A model generated the notes under the pieces. The model did no database searches, had not been told where the DNA came from, and was given only the letters and a program-made list of their open reading frames with translations. The position numbers were made by a program, and so were the translations under genes. Positions 1-6,303 of a DNA stretch of 42,322 nucleotides are shown here, piece after piece. Numbering within the stretch: the first letter of the stretch is position 1; each line of letters starts with the position of its first letter. Source of the stretch: Gammaproteobacteria bacterium (lineage in GTDB: Bacteria > Pseudomonadota > Gammaproteobacteria > Steroidobacterales > Woeseiaceae); NCBI GenBank assembly GCA_004357475.1, contig SMWE01000001.1:1-42322 (forward strand), read 5' to 3'.

Positions 1-71
1 CAACCATGTTGAAAACTGCTGCATTCAGACGAGCCGCAACTATGGCTGGTGATGATTTCAGAAACAAGTGA
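1..71 (+). other. Possible 3' end of an upstream gene
   Basis: Reading frame 3 is open from the window edge to a TGA at 69-71 and could be the last residues of a gene that starts outside the window. The short peptide (ending DDFRNK) is not recognisable. It may also be noncoding leader upstream of the adenosyltransferase promoter. Confidence 0.2.
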
Positions 72-76
72 TCGAC

Positions 77-105
77 TTGACAGTCCCGATGACGGCTCCT
101 ATGGT
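77..105 (+). promoter_or_regulatory. Sigma-70 type promoter of the adenosyltransferase gene
   Basis: An exact TTGACA (77-82) is followed by a 17-base spacer and TATGGT (100-105), which matches TATAAT at four of six positions. Transcription would start near 112, giving a leader of about 40 bases before the ATG at 151. A GGAG ribosome-binding site lies just before that ATG. No cobalamin riboswitch is visible in this short leader, so the gene seems to be controlled separately from the B12 uptake operon. Confidence 0.6.
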
Positions 106-150
106 TTGCCGCTCTTCAGGTGAACCCTGAACGAATGGCAACGGAGATTC

Positions 151-708
151 ATGGGTCATCGCCTGAGCAAGATTTACACGAAAACCGGTGACGATGGCAC
201 AACCGGCCTCGGTGACGGCAGCCGTGTCGACAAGGACTGTCCGCGCGTGGAGGCCTATGGCGCCGTTGACGAGGCAAATAGCGCCATCAGCGTTGTGCTC
301 GGTTTCGCTGCTGTGCCCGATGCTGTTCGCCGCTGTCTCACGGATGTCCAGCACGATCTTTTCGAACTAGGTGGCGAGCTGTGCATACCCGGGCACCAGG
401 CAGTGCAGGCCGCGTACATCACAAGGCTGGAGCAGGACCTCGACGGTTTCAACGAGGATTTACCGCCGCTTAAGGATTTTATTTTGCCAGGTGGTGGGCA
501 GGCAGCTGCCGCCTGCCATCTTGCAAGAACTATCGTAAGACGGGCGGAGAGGCGAGTAAGCAGCCTTGGCAAGCAGGAAAACCTCAGGGGCGAGGCGTTG
601 AAGTATCTGAACCGTCTGTCGGATTTATTGTTCGTCATTGCACGCGTGCTGTCTCGGGTCGAGACAGGGCAGGAGGTGCTCTGGGACCGCGATAGGTCAG
701 ACTCGTAG
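151..708 (+). CDS. pduO: Cob(I)yrinic acid a,c-diamide adenosyltransferase, PduO type
   Basis: This enzyme transfers the 5'-deoxyadenosyl group of ATP to cob(I)alamin or a cob(I)yrinic acid derivative, making coenzyme B12 in the cytoplasm. The 185-residue length is normal for the PduO family. The N-terminal glycine-rich ATP loop (YTKTGDDGTTGLGDG, residues 9-23), FILPGG (110-115), the RTIVRRAERR helix (126-135) and NRLSD (154-158) are the family signatures. The ATG at 151 has a good GGAG site seven bases upstream and a strong promoter further up. The gene converges with the GNAT gene at 718, leaving only nine bases between them. It lies beside btuF and btuB genes of the facing operon, which fits salvage and activation of imported corrinoid. 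The family call is firm; the exact corrinoid substrate is inferred. Confidence 0.93.
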   Translation: MGHRLSKIYTKTGDDGTTGLGDGSRVDKDCPRVEAYGAVDEANSAISVVLGFAAVPDAVRRCLTDVQHDLFELGGELCIPGHQAVQAAYITRLEQDLDGFNEDLPPLKDFILPGGGQAAAACHLARTIVRRAERRVSSLGKQENLRGEALKYLNRLSDLLFVIARVLSRVETGQEVLWDRDRSDS

Positions 709-717
709 CTCCTACGA

Positions 718-1176
718 CTAATCCAGCAATTTCCGCATCAGGTACGCAGTATCCGGGCACAAGGTGCTGAACTCGCCGGTGCGGCGAATCTCGGCTGGCG
801 CTGCCGACCTGTCGACGATGTCGAAATTATGCCGTTGAAAGAATCGCTCGGCGTCGATGGTCAGCAGCCATAGCTCGGCAATTCCGGCAGCCTTGGCGGC
901 GGATTCGAGCGCGCAGACCAGCTTGCCTCCCAGCCCGGTGTTACTGGCACTCCTGTCGACGACCAAAGACCGCAGCAAACCAACCGTCCCTGAAACTTCC
1001 AGACCAACGAGTCCGACCATTGCGTTTTCGTCTTCGGCAATCAGGAACCCGGCGAGTTTGTCCGGACCAAGATCGTCTACCGGCAGTTCCGCAATGAGCA
1101 GCAAATCCTGAACGGCACGCCAATCAGCGGGTAAGGCCTGCCGCAGCGCCAACGAGCTGCTAATCGCTGAAATCAT
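718..1176 (-). CDS. arsN2: GNAT N-acetyltransferase, ArsN2-like
   Basis: A single GNAT domain of about 152 residues. The acetyl-CoA binding region is the segment around LLRSLVVDRSASNTGLGGKL, and the C-terminal stretch containing IRRTGEFSTLCPDTAYLMRK closely resembles the end of the ArsN2 family, named for its link with arsenic resistance. No other arsenic gene is present in the window, so a role against arsenic compounds is unproven. I chose the ATG at 1176 because an AGGA sits seven bases upstream and the alignable domain starts just after it; an in-frame ATG at 1221 would add a basic, non-homologous extension. The gene overlaps the end of btuF by 17 bases and is the last gene of the B12-riboswitch operon. 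The acetyltransferase fold is secure, the substrate is not. Confidence 0.8.
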   Translation of the reverse strand: MISAISSSLALRQALPADWRAVQDLLLIAELPVDDLGPDKLAGFLIAEDENAMVGLVGLEVSGTVGLLRSLVVDRSASNTGLGGKLVCALESAAKAAGIAELWLLTIDAERFFQRHNFDIVDRSAAPAEIRRTGEFSTLCPDTAYLMRKLLD

Positions 1177-2017
1177 CCCGGTTCCTGCGGCCCTCCTCGA
1201 GCGCGCTGCAAATGGCCGCACCTGCCTCGAGCAACCTCGGTGTTGCCCGCCCGATCGCCGCCGCCGGCATCACGAATTGATTTCCGTAACGATTGGCCGT
1301 AATACCCGGCCAACGTTGCCACTCGCTGAACGCATCCGGACCGGCATCATCGGCAGCCAGCATGACCTCTGGATCACGCTCAAGCACAGCCTCGACTCCG
1401 ATCAAAGGCGCCAGTTTGCCGAGATCGGCGAAAACGTTCCTGCCGCCGCAAATTTCAATCAACTGACTGACGTAGTGCTCGCCGTTGATCGTATACAGCG
1501 GCCGTATTGAAACCTGGTAGAAAACCCTGATCGGCGCAGCATCCGTCGCGAGCGCCGCCAACGAGTCCAGTCCCGCCACGAACGCGTCGGCCACAACATT
1601 CGCCGTCGCGCTATGCCCCGTAAGCTCGCCGATTCGTCTTAGTGCCACCGGAATATCGGTCAGACTCATGGTCCTGATTACCTCAAGCCGGTAGCCGTGC
1701 GATCTCAACTCGTCGAGCACATGCACAGGCATGCCACTTTGCCATGCGAGTAGCAGGTCCGGCTGCAGCACAATGAGGCGCTCGAGATCAAGCATGAATG
1801 CGTCGCCGACGACGGGCAGTTTGGCCGCAGCCTCGGGAAAGTCGGTGTAGGCGCTTACGCCAATGAGACGATCACCCGCGCCAACCGCGAATACGAGTTC
1901 GGCGAGATGCGGTGATAACGCAATGATGCGGTAACCCGGTTCACTACCCGTATCCGCGAACACCCTGCATGCAGACAGACCAACAAGTATGAGAAACAAA
2001 TATCGATAGCGTGTCAC
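1160..2017 (-). CDS. btuF: Cobalamin-binding periplasmic protein, BtuF-like
   Basis: A 285-residue helical-backbone metal/B12 receptor of the BtuF/FhuD type. It opens with a hydrophobic signal (residues 6-15) and a lipobox-like LSAC with Cys17, so it may be a lipoprotein; cleavage at the later VFA site is the alternative. The mature part begins with RIIALSPHLAELVFAVGAGDRLIGVS, the hallmark start of BtuF proteins, followed by DFP, LDLERLIVLQPDLLLAW and the late WPGI motif. It would hand imported B12 to an ABC transporter, but no btuC or btuD is in the window. It starts with a GTG that overlaps the stop of ampE by four bases, so translation is probably coupled. Its position in an operon headed by a cobalamin riboswitch and btuB supports B12 as the ligand. 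Confidence 0.85.
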   Translation of the reverse strand: MTRYRYLFLILVGLSACRVFADTGSEPGYRIIALSPHLAELVFAVGAGDRLIGVSAYTDFPEAAAKLPVVGDAFMLDLERLIVLQPDLLLAWQSGMPVHVLDELRSHGYRLEVIRTMSLTDIPVALRRIGELTGHSATANVVADAFVAGLDSLAALATDAAPIRVFYQVSIRPLYTINGEHYVSQLIEICGGRNVFADLGKLAPLIGVEAVLERDPEVMLAADDAGPDAFSEWQRWPGITANRYGNQFVMPAAAIGRATPRLLEAGAAICSALEEGRRNRDDFSD

Positions 2018-2928
2018 ACGGACCAGCCATAGAGTGTCATCGCCGCAATGACCGCCGCCCAGATGAACAACAGTCGAAATACCAGGCCGTTGGCTGCCCT
2101 CGCCCCTCGCACGCCGCGATCGGAGATGCTCTCTCCCTCGATATCCTGTAGCGACATCGCCCCGATACCGACGCGGGCCAGCAGCGTATCGCTCTGCTCG
2201 TGCGATGGCATGGCCTTGCTCTCCCCAGGTGTTCGCCAGGCACTGAGCGCACCTTCAAAACTGCCAGCCATCGCATAGCCGATTGCTGTCAACCTTGCCG
2301 GGACCCATGCCAGCCAGCCATGCAGCGTTTCCGCAGCCTGCAAAACAGCGGCGTTGGAGTTGGCGTCGTCACGTGACGAATTGAATACAGTGCGGCGCCG
2401 AATGAGGTCCGTTACCCGATAACCCCATGCACCCAACGGACCGTAAGGACCTAAAAGCACAAACCAGAAAATGACGGCGAACAGCCTGTTATTCGCCTGA
2501 ATGCAGATTGACTCTTCCACTTTCTGTATTCTCTTGAGCGGGTCAGTGAGCACATCTGTTTCTATCAGTGCTTTCGATGTATGGAGAATTCGTTCCTCGT
2601 CGTCTGCCTCAATAGCCCGACAGTACTCGTCAACATCCTCACCAATGTCTTTGGGGCCGAGTGAGAAAAACAGCACAAAAATGGCAAGAACCAGATTTGC
2701 AACTCCGTATAGTGCATCGCGCAAACTGAACAGGACCAGAAACACCGGCAGTATCAAGACCAGCGCCAGCAGTATGACAGGGATCAACGACGGCCAGTTC
2801 GCGAAGCGCTCGATCTGGTGGAATCCCAGGTCGATAAGCCGATCCAGCCAACGCAACCGCCGCAGATGAAACAGCCGCGTCGCCAGCCGTTCGACTACCA
2901 GGCCAATTAACAGAGCAAGTAAAGTCAT
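2014..2928 (-). CDS. ampE: AmpE-like inner membrane protein
   Basis: A 304-residue membrane protein with hydrophobic segments at about residues 1-15, 45-65, 75-92, 150-165 and 285-302. The block FAVIFWFVLLGPYGPLGAW and the cytoplasmic HGWLAWVPARLTAIGYAMAGSF region match AmpE, the membrane protein paired with AmpD in beta-lactamase induction and cell-wall recycling. AmpE is often said to resemble CbiB/CobD of cobalamin synthesis; because this copy sits inside a B12-controlled operon, a cobalamin-related role cannot be excluded, but the four-base overlap with ampD argues for AmpE. It also overlaps btuF downstream by four bases, so ampD, ampE and btuF are almost certainly one transcript. The molecular function of AmpE is poorly defined even in model species. 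Confidence 0.82.
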   Translation of the reverse strand: MTLLALLIGLVVERLATRLFHLRRLRWLDRLIDLGFHQIERFANWPSLIPVILLALVLILPVFLVLFSLRDALYGVANLVLAIFVLFFSLGPKDIGEDVDEYCRAIEADDEERILHTSKALIETDVLTDPLKRIQKVEESICIQANNRLFAVIFWFVLLGPYGPLGAWGYRVTDLIRRRTVFNSSRDDANSNAAVLQAAETLHGWLAWVPARLTAIGYAMAGSFEGALSAWRTPGESKAMPSHEQSDTLLARVGIGAMSLQDIEGESISDRGVRGARAANGLVFRLLFIWAAVIAAMTLYGWSV

Positions 2929-3518
2929 CGTTCCTCGCGAATTTGCGGGTTGAGCCCATCATACAATCGCAACCAGTCGAAAGCAGGGCCCGGGTCCGAT
3001 TTTCTGCCGGGCGACACGTCACAATGCCCTGCAATCTGCCTCACGGTAATGCTCGGATAACACTCGCGGATCGCGTCTACCACGGCAATGAGATGCCTGT
3101 ATTGCTCATCAGTATAGGGCGTCTCGTCTTCGCCCTCGAGTTCGATCCCGATAGCAAAATCGTTGCAACAGGAGCGTCCACGAAAACACGACTTCCCAGC
3201 GTGCCAGGCGCGCCGGCCGAATGGAACAAATTGAATTAAATCGCCATCGCGGCAAATCAGCAGATGCGCTGATACTTTGAGTTCGCGAATTTCCGTGAAG
3301 TAAGGATGTGCGTCCCAGTCCAGGCAGTTCGTAAAGAGCTCCTGTATGTGTGACCCGCCAAAATTTCCGGGAGGCAAGCTGATGCTGTGAATAATGATGA
3401 GGTCAGGTTCCATGCCGGCCGGCCGGTCATCCTGATTCGGAGACGGGCATTGCACCCCCGGCCGAATCAGCCCGACTCCGGGGCTGACGGTGTAGTTCAG
3501 GGGTACTGTATCACTCAA
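2925..3518 (-). CDS. ampD: 1,6-anhydro-N-acetylmuramyl-L-alanine amidase AmpD
   Basis: A cytoplasmic zinc amidase that removes the stem peptide from anhydro-muropeptides during peptidoglycan recycling. The 197-residue protein has the amidase_2 fold with zinc ligands His44 (IIHSISLP), His165 (IAGHCDVSPGRKSDPGP) and Asp175; Lys173 and Glu126 (GIELEGE) fit the catalytic residues of Citrobacter AmpD. There is no signal peptide, as expected for AmpD rather than periplasmic AmiD. The best start is a TTG at 3518 preceded by GGAA. It begins only 11 bases after btuB stops and overlaps ampE by four bases. By lowering the muropeptide inducer, AmpD normally limits AmpR-driven beta-lactamase expression; no ampR or ampC gene is visible here. 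Confidence 0.92.
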   Translation of the reverse strand: MSDTVPLNYTVSPGVGLIRPGVQCPSPNQDDRPAGMEPDLIIIHSISLPPGNFGGSHIQELFTNCLDWDAHPYFTEIRELKVSAHLLICRDGDLIQFVPFGRRAWHAGKSCFRGRSCCNDFAIGIELEGEDETPYTDEQYRHLIAVVDAIRECYPSITVRQIAGHCDVSPGRKSDPGPAFDWLRLYDGLNPQIREER

Positions 3519-3529
3519 AGCGTGTTCCG

Positions 3530-5464
3530 TTATTTTCCGAAACTTACGCGAAATCCCGCGTAGGCGGAGCGGCCGGGCGTCCGGTACCCGAACACCTGTT
3601 CATAGTCTTCATCAAGTAGGTTGTTTCCCCGTACGAAGATGTTGGTATTTTGATTGATGTAATAGCTTGCTGTGAGGTCCAGCAACCAGTAACTTTCGAG
3701 TGACACGATTTCTAATGGCGCCGGAAAGGGCGGGAAGAAAATATCCGTACTCGTACCACCGTAGTCCGCCACAACAATGAGATTTGCCCGCTCATCCAGA
3801 AACCGGTAACTGCTATTCAGGCTCCCGCTATGGCGGGGACGTCGCAACTCCCGTACGTCGCCACCCAATCCATCTTTCTCCGTTGAATCGGTATACGTAT
3901 ATGTCCCGCCGAAGCTCAGATTCTCCGTAAAGTTGAGTGTCGCCGACATTTCGAGGCCCTTGCGGGTACTGGCGCCGTCAACATTCTCTGCGGTAAAAAG
4001 AAAAGTATCCGGATCGAAGACGAATCCGTTGATCTCATCTTCAAGATCCTGATAATACACCGCCAGCTGTAACTCAACAGTATCATTCAGGAGCATTTGG
4101 TCGATGCCAACATCATACGATATTGATTTCTCGGGCTTTAGATCCGGATTGCCGATGAACTGGCCCGGGAAGAAACCAAATCGCTCCGTAAAGGTTGGCG
4201 CTTTGCGCCCGGTGCCGACATTCGCCCGAATGAGCGTCGTGTTGCTGAAGTGATATGCCAGCGACAGGCGACCTGACACGGCGTTGTCGAAGTCGCTGTT
4301 ATCGTCGTATCTCGCGCTCAACAACCAGGTAAGGCGGTCGATCGACTTGCCCTGAAAATCCGCGATGACACTGTTGACACGCATATTCTGATCCTGATTA
4401 GGATCGCCGAAGCCGATCGTACCCCGCTGTTCAAAGCGTGTGCGCTCGTGCTCTATCGCCATCGTCAACAGGTTTTCACCGACCTGGATATCTGCTTGAT
4501 ACGCGAACGTCTTCCTGTCGGATGCAGTTGACGAATTCAGGGAGCCGTCGATCAGATTCCTGTTGTCTGACTCCAGAGACCTGGCATCGATACGATGCAA
4601 TATGCGACCGTCGAACGTACTCAGAGTAACGCCGGCATTCCAGTAAAATCGCTCCGAGTCCGACGCGGCGTCGCCGTCCTCCGGCAGGCCGCTTACCGTG
4701 AAATCAACGGGGTCGAATTGTGAGTAAGCATCAACGGCGCGAAGCCCGAATTTCAGTGTCAGGTTTCCGGATGGCTGAAGCTGCGCTGACAATGACGCAG
4801 TAGTCATGTCTGATTCATCATCTTCACTCCCGTTACGTGAAATATTGGTACCGCCCGTATCCAGGCGTTCCAGGCCGAATGCAAGCGACCAGGTATCGCC
4901 ACCGGTCCCGCCGTTCAAACCGCCGTTAAGCGTGCTGTTTGAACCGCCTTCCACGTAAGCGTTAATGCCCGGCCGATCGCTGCCAGACCGTGTGATGACA
5001 TGCACAACCGCGGAAACAGCATCACTGCCCCACAGGGAGCTTTGTGGTCCACGAACTATTTCGATTCGCTCGATGTTGCTGGTACTAAGCAGTTCCCAGC
5101 GGAATTCATCTCCACTGGCAGGATCATTTGCCCTTACACCGTCGATCAGCACCAATACGTGATTGGCCTCTGAGCCTCTGACCCGAACCTGTGTCTGTGA
5201 TCCTGTCGTGCCGACGTGGCTTACTGTGAAACCGGGAACAGACCGCAACAAGTCAGTCACATATCGTGCCTGTCGCAGTTCAATTTGTTCCCGGGTGATG
5301 ACCGTCACGGAACTGCCAATGTTTACTTGCGCAATCGGCGACCGCGACGCCGAAACAACGATGTTATCGATTTCTTCTGTCGAGGCAGCATTTGTTTGGC
5401 CGAAAGCCGGCGCGCAAAAAACTATTCCGTTCACCAGGTAAACGAATAAAGGAGGATGTGGCAT
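3530..5464 (-). CDS. btuB: TonB-dependent vitamin B12 outer-membrane receptor, BtuB-like
   Basis: A 644-residue outer-membrane gated channel with a signal peptide (about residues 1-22, ending APAFGQ), a TonB-box-like segment DNIVVSASR, a plug domain (RVRGSEANHVLVLIDGVRANDP, then IERIEIVRGPQSSLWGSDAVSAVVHVIT) and a beta-barrel ending in ...FRVSFGK. The PQSSLWGSDA motif and short overall length are typical of BtuB rather than siderophore receptors. I chose the ATG at 5464: GGGAG lies eight bases upstream and the signal peptide starts there; an in-frame upstream start at 5509 would add a charged, non-signal extension. A cobalamin riboswitch precedes it. It would use the TonB system, for which a TonB-like gene lies at 16646. 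The substrate is inferred from the riboswitch and the btuF neighbour. Confidence 0.92.
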   Translation of the reverse strand: MPHPPLFVYLVNGIVFCAPAFGQTNAASTEEIDNIVVSASRSPIAQVNIGSSVTVITREQIELRQARYVTDLLRSVPGFTVSHVGTTGSQTQVRVRGSEANHVLVLIDGVRANDPASGDEFRWELLSTSNIERIEIVRGPQSSLWGSDAVSAVVHVITRSGSDRPGINAYVEGGSNSTLNGGLNGGTGGDTWSLAFGLERLDTGGTNISRNGSEDDESDMTTASLSAQLQPSGNLTLKFGLRAVDAYSQFDPVDFTVSGLPEDGDAASDSERFYWNAGVTLSTFDGRILHRIDARSLESDNRNLIDGSLNSSTASDRKTFAYQADIQVGENLLTMAIEHERTRFEQRGTIGFGDPNQDQNMRVNSVIADFQGKSIDRLTWLLSARYDDNSDFDNAVSGRLSLAYHFSNTTLIRANVGTGRKAPTFTERFGFFPGQFIGNPDLKPEKSISYDVGIDQMLLNDTVELQLAVYYQDLEDEINGFVFDPDTFLFTAENVDGASTRKGLEMSATLNFTENLSFGGTYTYTDSTEKDGLGGDVRELRRPRHSGSLNSSYRFLDERANLIVVADYGGTSTDIFFPPFPAPLEIVSLESYWLLDLTASYYINQNTNIFVRGNNLLDEDYEQVFGYRTPGRSAYAGFRVSFGK

Positions 5465-5469
5465 GATAA

Positions 5470-5543
5470 TTCTCCCGCCCGGCTCCCCGCGCCATGCGAT
5501 TTGAGTCAATCCGGGGGAGAGTGGGAGATTTAAGAATCTCCAC
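5470..5543 (-). promoter_or_regulatory. btuB: Probable riboswitch expression platform hiding the btuB ribosome-binding site
   Basis: On the minus strand, a hairpin at 5543-5521 (arms GTGGAGATT and AATCTCCCAC, loop CTTA) is followed at once by CTCTCCCCCGG (5521-5511). That stretch can pair with CCGGGCGGGAG (5482-5472), the segment holding the btuB ribosome-binding site: ten of eleven positions pair, one of them G-U, with a loop of 28 bases. No U-run follows either hairpin, so control of translation rather than transcription termination is the more likely mode. Pairing is read by eye; no folding energy was calculated. Confidence 0.45.
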
Positions 5544-5571
5544 GTAATCGCCCGCCGCGATCAAACTGTGG

Positions 5572-5768
5572 ACCAATCGAAAGGCCGGTCTCCGGGCTCA
5601 TGAGTGACGCCGGGACGTCTTTGCCAATCGCCTTCCCACACAGTTTTGCGCAGTGGCTTAAGTGATTGACTGACTCATTTACCGTTGCGGGGGCAGCGAC
5701 GGGATAGCCACTCAGGGGCGCACCGTCTTCCCGTTTAAATTCCGGTGTGAAACACCTGGAATTCACCT
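5572..5768 (-). ncRNA. Cobalamin riboswitch
   Basis: Read on the minus strand, the leader of btuB contains the conserved pieces of the cobalamin aptamer in the right order: AAACGGGAAGACGGTG, then the core GCTGCCCCCGCAACGGTAA, then the B12-box element AGCCACTG, then GGGAAGGCG, and finally GAGCCCGGAGACCGGCC near the 3' end. Binding of adenosylcobalamin or another corrinoid should lower expression of btuB and the genes after it. Edges are approximate because the outer stem is poorly defined by eye. Confidence 0.93.
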
Positions 5769-5784
5769 GTCGATATCACGGGCA

Positions 5785-5813
5785 ACAATACTTCAGCGAT
5801 TATGCGTTTGCAA
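5785..5813 (-). promoter_or_regulatory. Candidate promoter of the btuB operon
   Basis: On the minus strand TTGCAA (5813-5808) and TATTGT (5790-5785) are separated by 17 bases, each matching four of six consensus positions. Transcription would start near 5778, just before the first riboswitch stem, giving a leader of about 314 bases to the btuB ATG. The position directly ahead of the aptamer makes this convincing despite modest hexamers. Confidence 0.5.
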
Positions 5814-5832
5814 CAGGTTGGCAACGCAGCAA

Positions 5833-6303
5833 TCAGGCTTGTATGGATTCCTCGATGATCATGCCCTCGAGCGCCTCAAGATCCGGCACCAGCGGGTACT
5901 CGTTGATCATTTTGACGCGGCACAGGACCGGCGCGTCTTCGGGCCAGCCCTCCGTGGAGTCGAGATCGAGAACCTCGCGATTTATCCTCACAAGTTGCGG
6001 GAATCCCTGGGTCAGTATACCGAAATGGCCTGTCTTGATTTTTCCGGTGCTCGAATAGAAGACGACGACACGGGTTCGGCCTGTTGGCGCCGGAATGTCT
6101 TTTCCAATAGTTCCCTCGAAAGCAACGATCGGAAGTTTGCGGCCATTCCAGTTGATGGTGCCCAACATCCAGTTCTTGCTGCCCGGTTGCTGTTCTGGCT
6201 CCGTGTATCGCACAACTTCCGCAACACAGGCGCGTGGCAGAATCAATCGATCGTCTGATAATGGGACCAGCAGGCTGTACAGTTCTTCGGTTTCGGCACT
6301 CAC
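5833..6303 (-). CDS. chpC: CheW-like adaptor ChpC
   Basis: A 156-residue single-domain CheW-like protein. It carries the CheW pattern: a LLVPLSDDRLILPRACVAEVV start, then WMLGTINWNGRKLPIVAFEG, and a second half with LVRINREV. By position after chpA it corresponds to ChpC, an accessory coupling protein of the twitching chemosensory system that probably links additional receptors to the ChpA kinase. It starts with a GTG overlapping the TGA of chpA by four bases (GTGA), so translation is coupled. It is the last gene of the cluster; the methylesterase gene chpB that lies between chpA and chpC in Pseudomonas is missing. The family is firm, the specific ChpC name rests on synteny. Confidence 0.85.
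   Translation of the reverse strand: MSAETEELYSLLVPLSDDRLILPRACVAEVVRYTEPEQQPGSKNWMLGTINWNGRKLPIVAFEGTIGKDIPAPTGRTRVVVFYSSTGKIKTGHFGILTQGFPQLVRINREVLDLDSTEGWPEDAPVLCRVKMINEYPLVPDLEALEGMIIEESIQA

Noticed and set aside
2014-2928. CbiB/CobD cobalamin synthesis protein as identity of the AmpE-like gene
   Set aside because: Context in a B12 operon made this attractive, but the FAVIFW-LLGP region and the overlap with ampD fit AmpE better. Kept as an alternative in the entry.
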